This document shows, one piece after another, positions 24,514 to 33,199 of a stretch of 64,000 nucleotides of DNA. The DNA lies in assembly GCA_031963415.1 (NCBI GenBank), contig JASSUI010000002.1, forward strand, positions 45,193 through 109,192, in the 5' to 3' direction. The notes below the pieces were generated by a model, which worked only from the letters and a program-made list of their open reading frames with translations, was not told the origin of the DNA and ran no database searches. Origin of the DNA: JASSUD01 sp031963415 (GTDB lineage Bacteria; Pseudomonadota; Gammaproteobacteria; Burkholderiales; Burkholderiaceae). The translations under genes were made by a program, and so were the position numbers. The number at the start of each line of letters is the position of its first letter. Position 1 is the stretch's first letter.

Positions 24514-26727
24514 TCAAATTTTCATGAATATAGCTATCGCTGCTGCTAATCGGTTTGCTTCCTCTTCTTGATTAACTTCTGATTCTGATTTTATGCCAAG
24601 TTTTACGATTCGCCCATCTTTTTTTATGAGCGAGATTTCATTGCTGTGCTCATCGCGCAGAACATAGCCTGGAGGGATAACGTAGCCAAGTTCTTTAGAG
24701 GAATCTTCTAAATTTCCAGCAAAACTACCATAGAGACGTCTAGCGGGAACTGGCCCTAACATTGCCTTTGCTTTTTCATTGGTCAAATTCATGCCTTCAA
24801 AATATTTTTCATTTAGCACGATAGCCTCGTACTCCGCTTCACTTGCAGGTTCGCTTTCATAGAGCGCATTCTTATCTCGTTTCTTCTCTTCGTGCGCCTT
24901 AAGCTTGTCCCGAAATCCGTTGCTGTGCTCTTTACCTTTATATTCATTAGCGTAAAGCATAGGGGCTAATGAAGAGAGCAGATCTGTTTGACAGCCTTCT
25001 AACTGTTCAGGGCATGGCTCATGAATGGATGCACAGTACTCTCTATGAAAGCCATCTAGACTCAAGATACCTTCACTTTCGACGCGAATATGTCCTATTT
25101 CTTGTGCAGCCAATAAAACTGCCTCACTATGGCCTCGCTCTCTCGCTTGACGATCTTTGTTTTCGATGAGTCGCTTCGGTAAGATTATTTTTTGTCCATA
25201 TCTTTCTTTCCATCCCATACTCTGGGCTATCAAGTAAACCACTTCTCGACAGCCTGCATTGTCTTTTGCATATTTGATTAAAGCGATATTGCGAGTATTC
25301 CATGGGGTCTGCGCTTTCATATGTCGAAAAAAGCGAAATGCGCTGGCTCGTATGTTTAGCTGGTGTACCGGTTTTGTTGAGTAAATTTTTTGTTTAAGAT
25401 TTTTTATTATTTTTCTTCTGGCGTGCCGAAGCAGATAGTTATAAGCTGATGGTATTTTAAAGATAGGATTTGATAAGAGGTCTTTGAGATCTGCGAGAAA
25501 TTGTGATGGGGATTTTTTTTTGCTAAACAGTTGTTTACTTTTCCACATGCTTAAAACGCTTTGTTGATCTAATGGAAAAGCATATTCCCAAAAGAAATTC
25601 TCTTCTACAGGTAGCCTTATTTGCGAAAAAAAGTCTGGTTGCCTAATTAAAGACTCATCTCTTTTTAGAATTTCTTTTAGAAAATTAAATATTTTTTCTT
25701 TTTCCGCCTCCTCTATATTAATTTTAAACAATCTATTAATTAAAATTTCATAAGCCCCCCATAAAAATAACTTTTTTTCAGAGCTGTCAAGTCTTTCAAA
25801 AATAATCTCTATATCACGAAATTCTAAGAGTGCTATCTCAGAAACTTTACTGAGACCAACATACCAAAAGCTTTGCTTATAACTAGACAATCCAGAAAAG
25901 TCTCCTCCATTTTTATCAGTGGCAGCAGATTTATAAATATCAATTAAAGCTTCGCAAGTGTAGCGGGCACGATAAGATACAAAAGGATCATAATGCTCTT
26001 TCAAATCAAAAAAATAGTGGAATAAATTTTTTAACGGTTCTTTAAGGCTGATAGCGTATGGTTTGTTTTTTAGGTGTTGAGTGGAAGCTTTGATTAATAT
26101 TTTTGATATGAAGATGGCGAAATCATCTCGAAGACTCGGTGGGGATATCTTTAATTTTTTAATATAATTACTTAAAAAAAGTATAATCTTTAAAAAATTA
26201 TTTTCTTGTTGATTGAAATTTTTTATGTATTTTATAAATATATATAAACTTCTTATAGAGAATAAAATATCTAATTCATTGTATTCGTTCTTTATAAATT
26301 CATCAATTTTATAAATTGAAAAATCTAATATTTCTTGAAATTTGCTATCTACCTTCTGCCATAATGCATCTTGCATAAAAGGTTTTAGTTGTGCAATTTC
26401 AAAAACTTTGGAAGCACTTGTAAAGTAATAGTTAAGGAAGCTGCTAACCATTTCTGCAGCAAGTGACCAAAATATTTCATTTGGTTGGTTTACCTGTTCT
26501 TGGTGAATATTTTCGAAAGACTCATTGAGACGTTTCGCAAGGCTAGCGACATCGTTAACTTCAAAAAGCGTATCAATAGATTGTTTTGTACGGCTTAAAA
26601 GAGAATCAGCCGAATGACTTGCCGCTTCTGAAGGTGCGCTGAAATTATTACTTTGTGCGCAATAGGTGCTATGACTATAAGTTAAAGGCCGCTGCGGCTT
26701 GGAAGTAACAGCATTATTAGCAAGCAT
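24514..26727 (-). CDS. Large protein with a deaminase-like C-terminal region
   Basis: A protein of 737 residues starting at ATG 26727 behind AAGGAGGAGAAG (an ATG at 26745 lacks such a site). Residues 1-500 are helical and unrecognised. Around residues 525-585 there is HSEAVLLAA (533), followed about 38 residues later by IHEPCPEQLEGC, i.e. an HSE motif then P-C-x6-C. This order is the zinc-binding signature of toxin-type nucleic acid deaminases (H[AS]E plus PC..C), although the Cys spacing is wider than the usual two to four residues. The C-terminal 100 residues include PPGYVLRDEHSNEISL. If real, this is a candidate deaminase effector. No immunity gene is obvious. The deaminase call is inference; the gene itself is secure. 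Confidence 0.8.
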   Translation of the reverse strand: MLANNAVTSKPQRPLTYSHSTYCAQSNNFSAPSEAASHSADSLLSRTKQSIDTLFEVNDVASLAKRLNESFENIHQEQVNQPNEIFWSLAAEMVSSFLNYYFTSASKVFEIAQLKPFMQDALWQKVDSKFQEILDFSIYKIDEFIKNEYNELDILFSIRSLYIFIKYIKNFNQQENNFLKIILFLSNYIKKLKISPPSLRDDFAIFISKILIKASTQHLKNKPYAISLKEPLKNLFHYFFDLKEHYDPFVSYRARYTCEALIDIYKSAATDKNGGDFSGLSSYKQSFWYVGLSKVSEIALLEFRDIEIIFERLDSSEKKLFLWGAYEILINRLFKINIEEAEKEKIFNFLKEILKRDESLIRQPDFFSQIRLPVEENFFWEYAFPLDQQSVLSMWKSKQLFSKKKSPSQFLADLKDLLSNPIFKIPSAYNYLLRHARRKIIKNLKQKIYSTKPVHQLNIRASAFRFFRHMKAQTPWNTRNIALIKYAKDNAGCREVVYLIAQSMGWKERYGQKIILPKRLIENKDRQARERGHSEAVLLAAQEIGHIRVESEGILSLDGFHREYCASIHEPCPEQLEGCQTDLLSSLAPMLYANEYKGKEHSNGFRDKLKAHEEKKRDKNALYESEPASEAEYEAIVLNEKYFEGMNLTNEKAKAMLGPVPARRLYGSFAGNLEDSSKELGYVIPPGYVLRDEHSNEISLIKKDGRIVKLGIKSESEVNQEEEANRLAAAIAIFMKI

Positions 26728-26874
26728 CTTCTCCTCCTTTCTCAAGGATGCATAAATTAGAAAGAAATGCTAGCGATGATGCTATGTAGCCTTTTACTGA
26801 AATAACATTGAGATATAAAAATGAGAGTGTTATTCTATAAATAGATTTCTAAAAATTCACTTCCTCTACTGAAG

Positions 26875-27306
26875 ATGATCAATTGCAAACGCTGTGGGGA
26901 TAGGAGTGCTGTTGTCAAGAATGGCAAAGTAAGAAACCAACAACGATACTACTGTAAAAGCTGCGAGTACAACTTTGTTCGGGCAGATAAAAGACAAAAC
27001 CGAGGCTATCCGGAAGAAGTGAAAGCCCTGGCGGTAATGCTGTATGGGACGATGAAGTGCAGCTACGGCATGATTGCGCGTTTGCTCAAGACAAGCCGCA
27101 GGACAGTCTATATGTGGGTGAAACAAGCGGGTAATGAGCTGCCTGAACCTGCCCTTCCCGAAAAGATAGAAGCGATTGAGTTTGATGAAATGTGGCATTT
27201 TGTGCAGTCTAAAAAAAAACAAATGGTGGATATGGAAAGCCTTAGATCATTCCTCCAGGAAGTGCATCGCTTGGGTCATCGGTCGTCGCGACGCTCAGAC
27301 CTTTAG
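26875..27306 (+). CDS. insA: IS1 transposase, InsA part (copy 2)
   Basis: Zinc-finger and HTH part of the IS1 transposase (CKRCGDRSAVVKNG, YYCKSC, SRRTVYMWVKQ), identical to copy 1. The first catalytic Asp (EFDEMWHFVQ) is at its end, just before nine A at 27211-27219 where the ribosome or polymerase must slip to join InsB. Confidence 0.9.
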   Translation: MINCKRCGDRSAVVKNGKVRNQQRYYCKSCEYNFVRADKRQNRGYPEEVKALAVMLYGTMKCSYGMIARLLKTSRRTVYMWVKQAGNELPEPALPEKIEAIEFDEMWHFVQSKKKQMVDMESLRSFLQEVHRLGHRSSRRSDL

Positions 27307-27595
27307 ACGGCTCTATGACAAAGTTAAACACTTGGGCGCTCACTATTTCACCGATGAATGGGATGTGTATCGAAAAGTGCTCCCTGCCCAGCAGCACACA
27401 ATTGGCAAAGCCCATACGACAGCCATTGAGCAAGATAATTCGAATACACGGCATTTTCTGGCAAGAATGACTCGACGCACTAAGGTCGTTTCAAAGTCTG
27501 TGCTCATGGTGGATTTATCTTTGCGCATTCAGCATTTCTTGGCTTCGCCTGACAATTATGCAAATTGGCGGGAAAAATTCTCATCTATCTTTTAA
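27176..27595 (+). CDS. insB: IS1 transposase, InsB part (copy 2)
   Basis: Catalytic C-terminal part (HYFTDEWDVYRKVLP, AIEQDNSNTRHFLARMTRR). The InsB frame is one base ahead of InsA (a +1 or -2 shift), unlike the -1 shift on A6C in classical IS1. A run of nine A suggests slippage. Identical to copy 1. Confidence 0.9.
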   Translation: MSLMKCGILCSLKKNKWWIWKALDHSSRKCIAWVIGRRDAQTFRRLYDKVKHLGAHYFTDEWDVYRKVLPAQQHTIGKAHTTAIEQDNSNTRHFLARMTRRTKVVSKSVLMVDLSLRIQHFLASPDNYANWREKFSSIF

Positions 27596-27674
27596 ATAAC
27601 ACTCTCATAAAAATTAGACTCACTAAAAAGGGGTAAAGCGCATCCTTTGTTCGAGCAAGATTATCTACTGCGGA

Positions 27675-29118
27675 TTAGGCTACTCGCGTAGTAGAAATAG
27701 GTGTAGCAGATGAATGCTGCGGTCTAGATTTATTTTCCGGCAAGATAAGCATTTGGTATATGCCTTCTTCAGTATAAATAAGCAGGCTGGAGTGGTGCCA
27801 ACTCATTAATCGCCCATTATTATCTCCTGGTAATGGCATTTCTCCTACGCCTACACCATATTCAGTCGACCAAATAAAAATACGCCCCTCTCTGTCTGCA
27901 GACGCTAAGAACTGACCATCTGGAGAAAATACTAGATGAGGGATATGCGTTAGATAGTGGGATATCCTGTGAAAAGGATAGATAGATTGCTGATGAGTGC
28001 TGGATTGTTGAGAAAGGTCGCCTAATTTCCAGATCAATATGGAGTAAGTGGTAGAGGGAAGGTCAAAGCCGATTGTAGCGAGCCATTTTCCATCTGGTGA
28101 AGGTACGATTGAGCTTGCCGTTTTTAATGGTTCTGCTTTTAGTCCGAGGGTTTGTGACTCAGGAAAAGCGTTTCCCTCAGTTTTTAAAAGAATAGCGCGC
28201 TGATTGGGATGCGCTAAGGAACGTAAACCAATCCCATCTTCTTCAACAGTCGCAAACCATGTGGAGTGAGGTAAAAAAACAGGTTCATCGAAACCAAACC
28301 CCCAATCTTTATTACATAGAATAGATGGGTGAGACTGATCTGATGGTGCTATTTTTTTTAGATGCGTTTTAAACGAATGTGCGCTAGAAAATTCTGAAAA
28401 GAAGGCTATGTTGGGCGCTTTTACATAGGTGACAGAGAGAAGCGATTGCTTATCTGGTGAGATCGCCACGTAAAAAACAGGGTTTTTATGTTGTTCCAAA
28501 ACCTTGCTAGTATTTTCTGACTCAGAAGAAAGTGACCATAAGCACACAGCACCATCCTCACCACCTGCAACAAGTGACTGATTATCCGCTGAGAATGCCA
28601 AGCTTCTAGTCAGTGCTGCATTCCCTTTGAAAGTTTTGGTAAGTTTCCATTTCATTTGTCCCTCTATCTGCCGATAGACGCGAATCTCATGAGCGCCTGC
28701 GTAGGTATTTCTGCTAGCTTTCGCAAGTAATTTTCCATCTACTGAAGCACAGAAAGCACCTTGCTTCATATAGTCAGGTTCATTCAGGATGGTTTCATGG
28801 TAGGCATAGCGACCGGCATGAATCTCTACTATGGGCCGTTTGCGCATAATTTCAGTCGGTAACTCTTCTGTCGAAGTGGACTGATCACGTGTTTCTGGTT
28901 TTTTTATTACCTCCGCTTTCTCTTTTTTAGGCGTAGCTGTCTGGGTTTTTGCCGGAGCCTCCTGCTGGCTCAACTGAAGCTTGAGTTTCGCTATTTCTTC
29001 TTGTAATTGCTTTATTCTTCTTTTGGGTCTCAGGATTTGCTGATGAACGGTTGCTTGATGGTGCGCTTAAGCTTGATTTTTGTACTGGTATTGATGAAGA
29101 AGGGACGATACTTGTCAT
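27675..29118 (-). pseudogene. WD40-repeat protein with a frameshift near its N-terminus
   Basis: The start is ATG 29118 with an AGGAG site upstream. The first 40 codons (polar, Ser/Pro-rich) run to ...ANPETQKK. A shift of one base at the CCCAAAAG tract (about 29027-29034) is then needed to continue into RIKQLQEEIAKLKLQLSQQE, a clean coiled coil that joins the long downstream frame (27675-28973). Loss of one A would restore a protein of about 480 residues. The body holds WD40-type repeats (TRSLAFSADNQSLVAGGEDGAVCLWSL, HLVFSPDGQFLASADREGRIFIWS). It may be a scaffold or effector. The downstream part might still be made from an internal TTG. Whether this is a mutation, sequencing error or programmed shift is unknown. 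Confidence 0.75.
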
Positions 29119-29560
29119 GGTGTGCTTCTCCTATTGCAATAAAGGCATGCTGCCCATGTTTTTATCACGTAGGATGGCTCCTGTTTATACGGCTACTTAC
29201 TGACAATTTTTTCAGCGCAACCCTAAGCTAAAAAATATCAAATGACTCGGCCATTGCCTGCGCACCTGGTTTTCTATTTAGTTACTTCCCGAATATTTCG
29301 CACAACTCTCTGCCACTAAACGCTCATATTCCGACAGCACAGCACGCAATCGGCTTAACACAGCAGAGCGCTGCCGCAACAGCGTGTATCGCTCCTCAAC
29401 CAGCTTAATTAGAATTTTCTCCCTTCGTTAGCCTTAAATTTGAACTGCTCCGTGTACTTTGTCATGAAAAAACCCCAAAAGATTAGAACGTGGCGTCTAA
29501 CCTTTTGGGGTCACATCAGTCAAAGAAGTTTCTGTTAACTAACTGCTTAAAGCATATTTA
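29119..29560. other. Region with gene and IS3 remnants
   Basis: No intact gene. On the minus strand at about 29409-29516 there is a truncated IS3-type end (TGATGTGACCCCAAAAG) with the first codons of an orfA (MTKYTEQFKFKANEG) that soon stops. Next to it, 29280-29410 holds about 45 codons of a coil-like frame (KLVEERYTLLRQRSAVLSRL) ending in a stop, the tail of an unknown protein. Confidence 0.5.
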
Positions 29561-30547
29561 TTACATTTTTATATCTGTATGTTTGGCCGGCTTTGAAGCA
29601 TCTAATCCAGCCACATCCTTATCGGTTATATCCAGTCCTGTCGAGTCCTTAACTATTACCTTCACTTCTTCAAGGCTGAATTTCTCAAGCATACGCCCAG
29701 CAAGAGCTAGTGCTGCTTCCAGCTTCCCTTTTTGCATACCAAAGCGTTCCATACTAGTCACTATATGCATGTTGCGCTCCTGTTCTAATTCCTCAATGGA
29801 TTCATTATAGCGATTCTCTAAATTTTCGGGCAAAGTCAAGATACTGTCAATAAAGGTATATAAGTTGATAATTTCGTCACGGCTCAGTCCTTTGTCGTAA
29901 AGCTTCCTAGTTAAGGTGAGCTTTGTTGCATAGCGTGCTTCTGGCTTTGAACGAGTTTTTAGTCCTGCTAGATGTGCTGCGACAACTGTACCAAATGGGT
30001 TATCTGTTTCTATTAGCTGATCTTCTTGGCCTTGATAGTCCAGCAGCTTATTAATTAAGAATTGAAAACAGCAAACCTGATAACCCCACACTTCTTGAGA
30101 GTAACCGCACGGCCGCCAGCGCGTATGTTCATCAGCCAGAATGGCTAATGTTAGAATAGGCAGTTCATACCGATCATATAGTCTGTAGAAATATTGGAAG
30201 AGTCGTTTTTCAAAATGCTGGTCTTTCGTTCCCTGGATTTCGAGATGGAGTAGGACTAGAAAATCTTTCCCTTCTAAAGACTTAACTTTTACTAATTTGT
30301 CCACGCGCCGTAGACCAATCATCGAATCTGAAGTGATTTTTAAAAGCTCCTGATCTAGCATCTCATAACCTGCTGTCCAACCTATTTTTTGGGCTACATC
30401 AGGATAAAAAAAGCGCATAAACAGTTCAAAATAAGCATTTAAGACATGCTTCCAGGCTTCATCTGCATTTGCAGGCGGATTGGTTTTAAGATCGGTCATT
30501 ATGTAATCAGTGAGATATTTTTCCTTATTTGCAAAATAGGCGCGCAT
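29561..30547 (-). CDS. Rpn/PD-(D/E)XK family transposase-like nuclease
   Basis: A protein of up to 328 residues. It has DEAWKHVLNAYFELFMRFFYPDVA, MIGLRRVDKLVKVKS (catalytic Asp), DFLVLLHLEIQGTKD (E-x-Q motif) and FEKRLFQYFYRLYDRY, the pattern of the Rpn / COG5464 recombination-promoting nuclease family, expanded in many symbionts. The tail (ERFGMQKGKLEAALALAGRML) is the usual helical C-terminus. The start is ambiguous between 30547 and ATG 30499, neither with a strong ribosome site. Function is DNA cleavage linked to horizontal transfer in studied members. Confidence 0.85.
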   Translation of the reverse strand: MRAYFANKEKYLTDYIMTDLKTNPPANADEAWKHVLNAYFELFMRFFYPDVAQKIGWTAGYEMLDQELLKITSDSMIGLRRVDKLVKVKSLEGKDFLVLLHLEIQGTKDQHFEKRLFQYFYRLYDRYELPILTLAILADEHTRWRPCGYSQEVWGYQVCCFQFLINKLLDYQGQEDQLIETDNPFGTVVAAHLAGLKTRSKPEARYATKLTLTRKLYDKGLSRDEIINLYTFIDSILTLPENLENRYNESIEELEQERNMHIVTSMERFGMQKGKLEAALALAGRMLEKFSLEEVKVIVKDSTGLDITDKDVAGLDASKPAKHTDIKM

Positions 30548-30601
30548 TACCTAACTCTGCTTCGATTGACAAGTGATGCTAGGGAAATCTTCAATTCTAT
30601 A

Positions 30602-30886
30602 ATGAACGCCCAAGAGGCAAGAGATCTCTCTAATTTCCTCAAAGTTCTGGTAAGAAATCTGGTCGAGGCTTATAGAAATAAATGGTTAGCCTTATATTTG
30701 GGCGCAGCCATACCGAGTTTACATAGTGCTGCTGCGCCAGAAGAAAGCCGAACCGCTTTTGTTAGCTTAGAAAAGACGCGAAGCTTACATAAACTTGTTG
30801 ATTTTCTTTTGAAGCATTCTGTGATCAACGGTACGATTCGTTTAGAATGTTCCGATGAATCTCAAAAGTATCCACTAGTTCTGTGA
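30602..30886 (+). CDS. Hypothetical protein (94 residues)
   Basis: Not recognised. A helical protein with NFLKVLVRNLVEAYRNKWLALYLGAAIPSLH, oriented away from the Rpn gene. The frame is open upstream, so it may be the 3' part of a longer lost gene. There is no clear ribosome site before ATG 30602. Existence as a real gene is likely from amino-acid composition but not certain. Confidence 0.45.
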   Translation: MNAQEARDLSNFLKVLVRNLVEAYRNKWLALYLGAAIPSLHSAAAPEESRTAFVSLEKTRSLHKLVDFLLKHSVINGTIRLECSDESQKYPLVL

Positions 30887-31024
30887 ATAACTCAGTTGAA
30901 AACTATCTTTGATTTCTCCTAACCCCAACTAAGATAAAGTTTTTTTTAAATTGATCAAGTTTTGAGCAGATAGCTCTTATGCAACCTTTTGGTTTTTTCT
31001 GGAATAGGATCTAGCCCCCTTCCT

Positions 31025-31447
31025 CTAGTCGTCTTGTTTTGCGCAATCACCGATAAAGCTCGATGTCTTTGCATCTATAGGCAAAGCTTTTTCTTGCTGA
31101 ATTCCATGTTCTTCTTGTAGACGGGCAAGGGGGTGTACTCTTGACACTTCGTGCGCACGTCTAAAACTATACGCTGGACGAGCAGAGATAATGCGTATTT
31201 TTTCTTTGCAAGATATTTCATCTTCGTGAAGCACCTCCTCCTTACGCACTGTCCAAATAACGATAAGCGCTTCTAATGGGTTAATTTTTCCTAATGTGAT
31301 GTAACGCACCTTATCTTTTCCATGTGGTTGGATGCGTGTTACTGCATCAGGATCTAACAAGGCATGTTTCGCTTCTTCGAAGCTTATGTTGTAGGTGCGA
31401 AGATTTTTCTCTGATTGCTTTGGATCAAAATCAAAAGTCAGCTTCAT
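31025..31447 (-). CDS. brnT: BrnT-family toxin with a C-terminal extension, no BrnA partner
   Basis: A protein of 140 residues. The first 95 match BrnT: FDFDPKQSEKNLRTYNISFEEAKHALLDPDAVTR, KVRYITLGKI, ALIVIWTVR and KIRIISARPAYSFRRAHE. BrnT is a RelE-fold RNase. The usual partner BrnA should follow directly downstream, but only non-coding DNA lies there. The 45-residue tail (HPLARLQEEHGIQQEKALPI) is not typical of the family and may be run-on after loss of the brnT-brnA junction. It is probably either inactive or controlled from elsewhere. Confidence 0.8.
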   Translation of the reverse strand: MKLTFDFDPKQSEKNLRTYNISFEEAKHALLDPDAVTRIQPHGKDKVRYITLGKINPLEALIVIWTVRKEEVLHEDEISCKEKIRIISARPAYSFRRAHEVSRVHPLARLQEEHGIQQEKALPIDAKTSSFIGDCAKQDD

Positions 31448-31569
31448 AAGGTCACGGAATGTAGTTTAAGAAAAGAATACTACCTCTTACACAGAGCTTT
31501 ATTCATAAAACTGGGAGCAATTTTTATCCGATAAATTGAGCAAACCCTGTAAAATGTACTTCATATTCT

Positions 31570-31775
31570 TCATTAAGTGCTAACAACACTTTGAAACAGC
31601 AACAAAATTTCCCTCGTTGATAAGCTTGGGAGCTTTTATTCTGTCCATTGGTTCTTTTCTCAATGGGCGGGAGTGCGGCTAATACAACACCTGTCAAAGA
31701 ACCTCTACCGAAAGGTATATTTTTTGATGGGGAATACGCCCGCCGACGCTGTTTCCGGTTGTTAGCTCCTGCCCT
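31570..31775 (+). repeat. Leader-like repeat, copy A
   Basis: A stretch of about 200 bases that recurs at 31930-32135. Shared blocks, in order: GTGCTAACAACACT, GAAACAGC, GTCCATTGGTT...AATGG(A/G)CGGGAGTGCG, GGGGAATACG and GCTGTTTCCGGTTGTTAGCT. A short frame opens at ATG 31663 (51 codons). Function is unknown. Confidence 0.7.
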
Positions 31776-31929
31776 CCTCCTAGCCTTACTCAGCCAACCA
31801 AAGTTCTATATTTCCTAGTAATAACCTCTATTTGACTGGCCTAAACAAGTCACCACTTCAGTCATTAAAATCTCAGGTATTCAGACCATTCTGAAAATAG
31901 GATTTGACAGATTCGGAAAGATACGACTA

Positions 31930-32142
31930 TATTTAAGTTAGGTGCTAACAACACTATGAAACAGCCGGTAAGTCGTCCCGTTAGTTTGCGGCTTTTTTTT
32001 CGTCCATTGGTTTTGTTTAATGGACGGGAGTGCGACTAATATAATACTCGCCAAAGGGTATCCTCCAAAAGGCAGATATTCTATGTTGGGGAATACGTCC
32101 GCCGTGCTGTTTCCGGTTGTTAGCTCCTGTCCCCCCGTCTAA
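31930..32142 (+). repeat. Leader-like repeat, copy B, with terminator-like hairpin and small ORF
   Basis: Second copy of the 31570-31775 element. It holds a hairpin AGCCG...CGGCT followed by eight T (31963-32000), terminator-like, then CGTCCATT/AATGGACG arms (32001-32025), then a 40-codon frame from ATG 32020 to TAA 32142. This resembles a regulatory leader with an attenuator. The two copies are in the same direction and about 360 bases apart. Confidence 0.65.
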
Positions 32143-32501
32143 CAAGCGGGTTTCTAAGTCTCAGAAACAGGAGCAAAACTTATGGTCTTCCCCTCGTGTC
32201 ATCCTTCGCGCCCTACCTCCAATTCTAAAGAATGCCCTACCACGCATTCGGCCTATGAACTGCACTCTAAAAGTTGGACCCTAATTCAAACTTTTGTAGG
32301 ACATTCTCGAAATATTCTCAATACATCCCGCAAATCTTTTAAACGCAGTGCTTTGCACGCTCAACCTAAATATTTCGGGGGTCTGCCATGCAAAATTTAG
32401 CTGCATCAACGTAAGCACGCCACGATCCCCAGCCTATCCACTTAAAGAATCGCTATTCATACTTGCCGCTATCGAAATTGAAATGGCGGGATGGAGCGAG
32501 C

Positions 32502-32822
32502 ATGAGACTAGATGCCAAGAGTTGGTCAGCCCATTTAGAGGCGGCGAGAAAAGAAGGCGTCCCCTTGACCCAGTATGCGAAGCGTTACGGACTCTCTCAT
32601 AAGACGCTGTACAACTGGAAAAAGAAGCTGAAGTTGTTGCAAGAAGTTGTCGAGCCGAAGCGAGAAAATAAGTTTGTGGCGCTGGGTGTGACGGAGATGG
32701 CAGGCGAGAAGCCTGTGTGCAGTAGCTTGATTCTGCCTTCAGGGCTGCGGTTGGAGATATCGGGTTTACCATCGCCGGCATGGCTGCTGGCAATGAATCG
32801 TGCAGCGCAGGGAGGAAGTTAA
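32502..32822 (+). CDS. tnpA: IS66 accessory protein TnpA
   Basis: A protein of 106 residues from ATG 32502 (MRLDAKSW). It has an HTH typical of IS66 OrfA: WSAHLEAARKEGVPLTQYAKRYGLSHKTLYNWKKKL. It probably binds the IS ends. Its stop overlaps the tnpB start (TAATG). A further in-frame start at 32463 is less likely. Confidence 0.9.
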   Translation: MRLDAKSWSAHLEAARKEGVPLTQYAKRYGLSHKTLYNWKKKLKLLQEVVEPKRENKFVALGVTEMAGEKPVCSSLILPSGLRLEISGLPSPAWLLAMNRAAQGGS

Positions 32823-33178
32823 TGCATCCGGGCTGCAAGATTGATCAGGTATATCTGTGCCAGGAGCCTGTTGATTTTAGGAAAGCGATCAACGGGTTGA
32901 GTGCGCTGGTGGAACAAGAATTGGGGCTCAATCCGTTCAAGCACGTGCTCTACGTCTTTGTGAATCGGCCACGTACTAAGCTGAAGGTATTGTATTGGCA
33001 TCGCAATGGATTTTGCCTGTGGCTTAAGCGTCTTGAATCGGAAAGGTTTGCCTGGCCCAAGGGAGGCAAGGAGGCGACGCTCACAATTAGCCTACAAGAA
33101 TTTGAATGGTTGCTGGAAGGATTTGATTTATGGCGAAATAAACCACACCCAACCCTTTACTTTAAGACTATTTCTTAG
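32822..33178 (+). CDS. tnpB: IS66 Orf2 protein TnpB
   Basis: A protein of 118 residues, highly typical of the IS66 Orf2 family: VYLCQEPVDFRKAINGLSALVEQELGLNPF, then VLYVFVNRPRTKLKVLYWHRNGFCLWLKRLE. It is needed for IS66 transposition, with unknown mechanism. The start overlaps the tnpA stop and the frame is complete. Confidence 0.95.
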   Translation: MHPGCKIDQVYLCQEPVDFRKAINGLSALVEQELGLNPFKHVLYVFVNRPRTKLKVLYWHRNGFCLWLKRLESERFAWPKGGKEATLTISLQEFEWLLEGFDLWRNKPHPTLYFKTIS

Positions 33179-33199
33179 ATGAGATAGATAGAATGCGGC

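Larger units (their letters stand above)
26823..27606 (+). mobile_element. IS1-family element, copy 2 (784 bp) with 8-bp target duplication
   Basis: Inverted repeats GAGAGTGTTAT (26823-26833) and ATAACACTCTC (27596-27606). It is flanked by the direct repeat ATAAAAAT (26815-26822 and 27607-27614), a textbook 8-bp IS1 target duplication, so this copy arrived by simple transposition. It is inverted relative to copy 1 at 9402-10185 and its proteins are identical. Confidence 0.95.

Noticed and set aside
32182..32400. Plus-strand open frame of 72 codons upstream of IS66
   Set aside because: It has a fair ribosome site (CAGGAGC) but overlaps the start of the split gene at 32388 and shows no family features. 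Kept out for lack of support.
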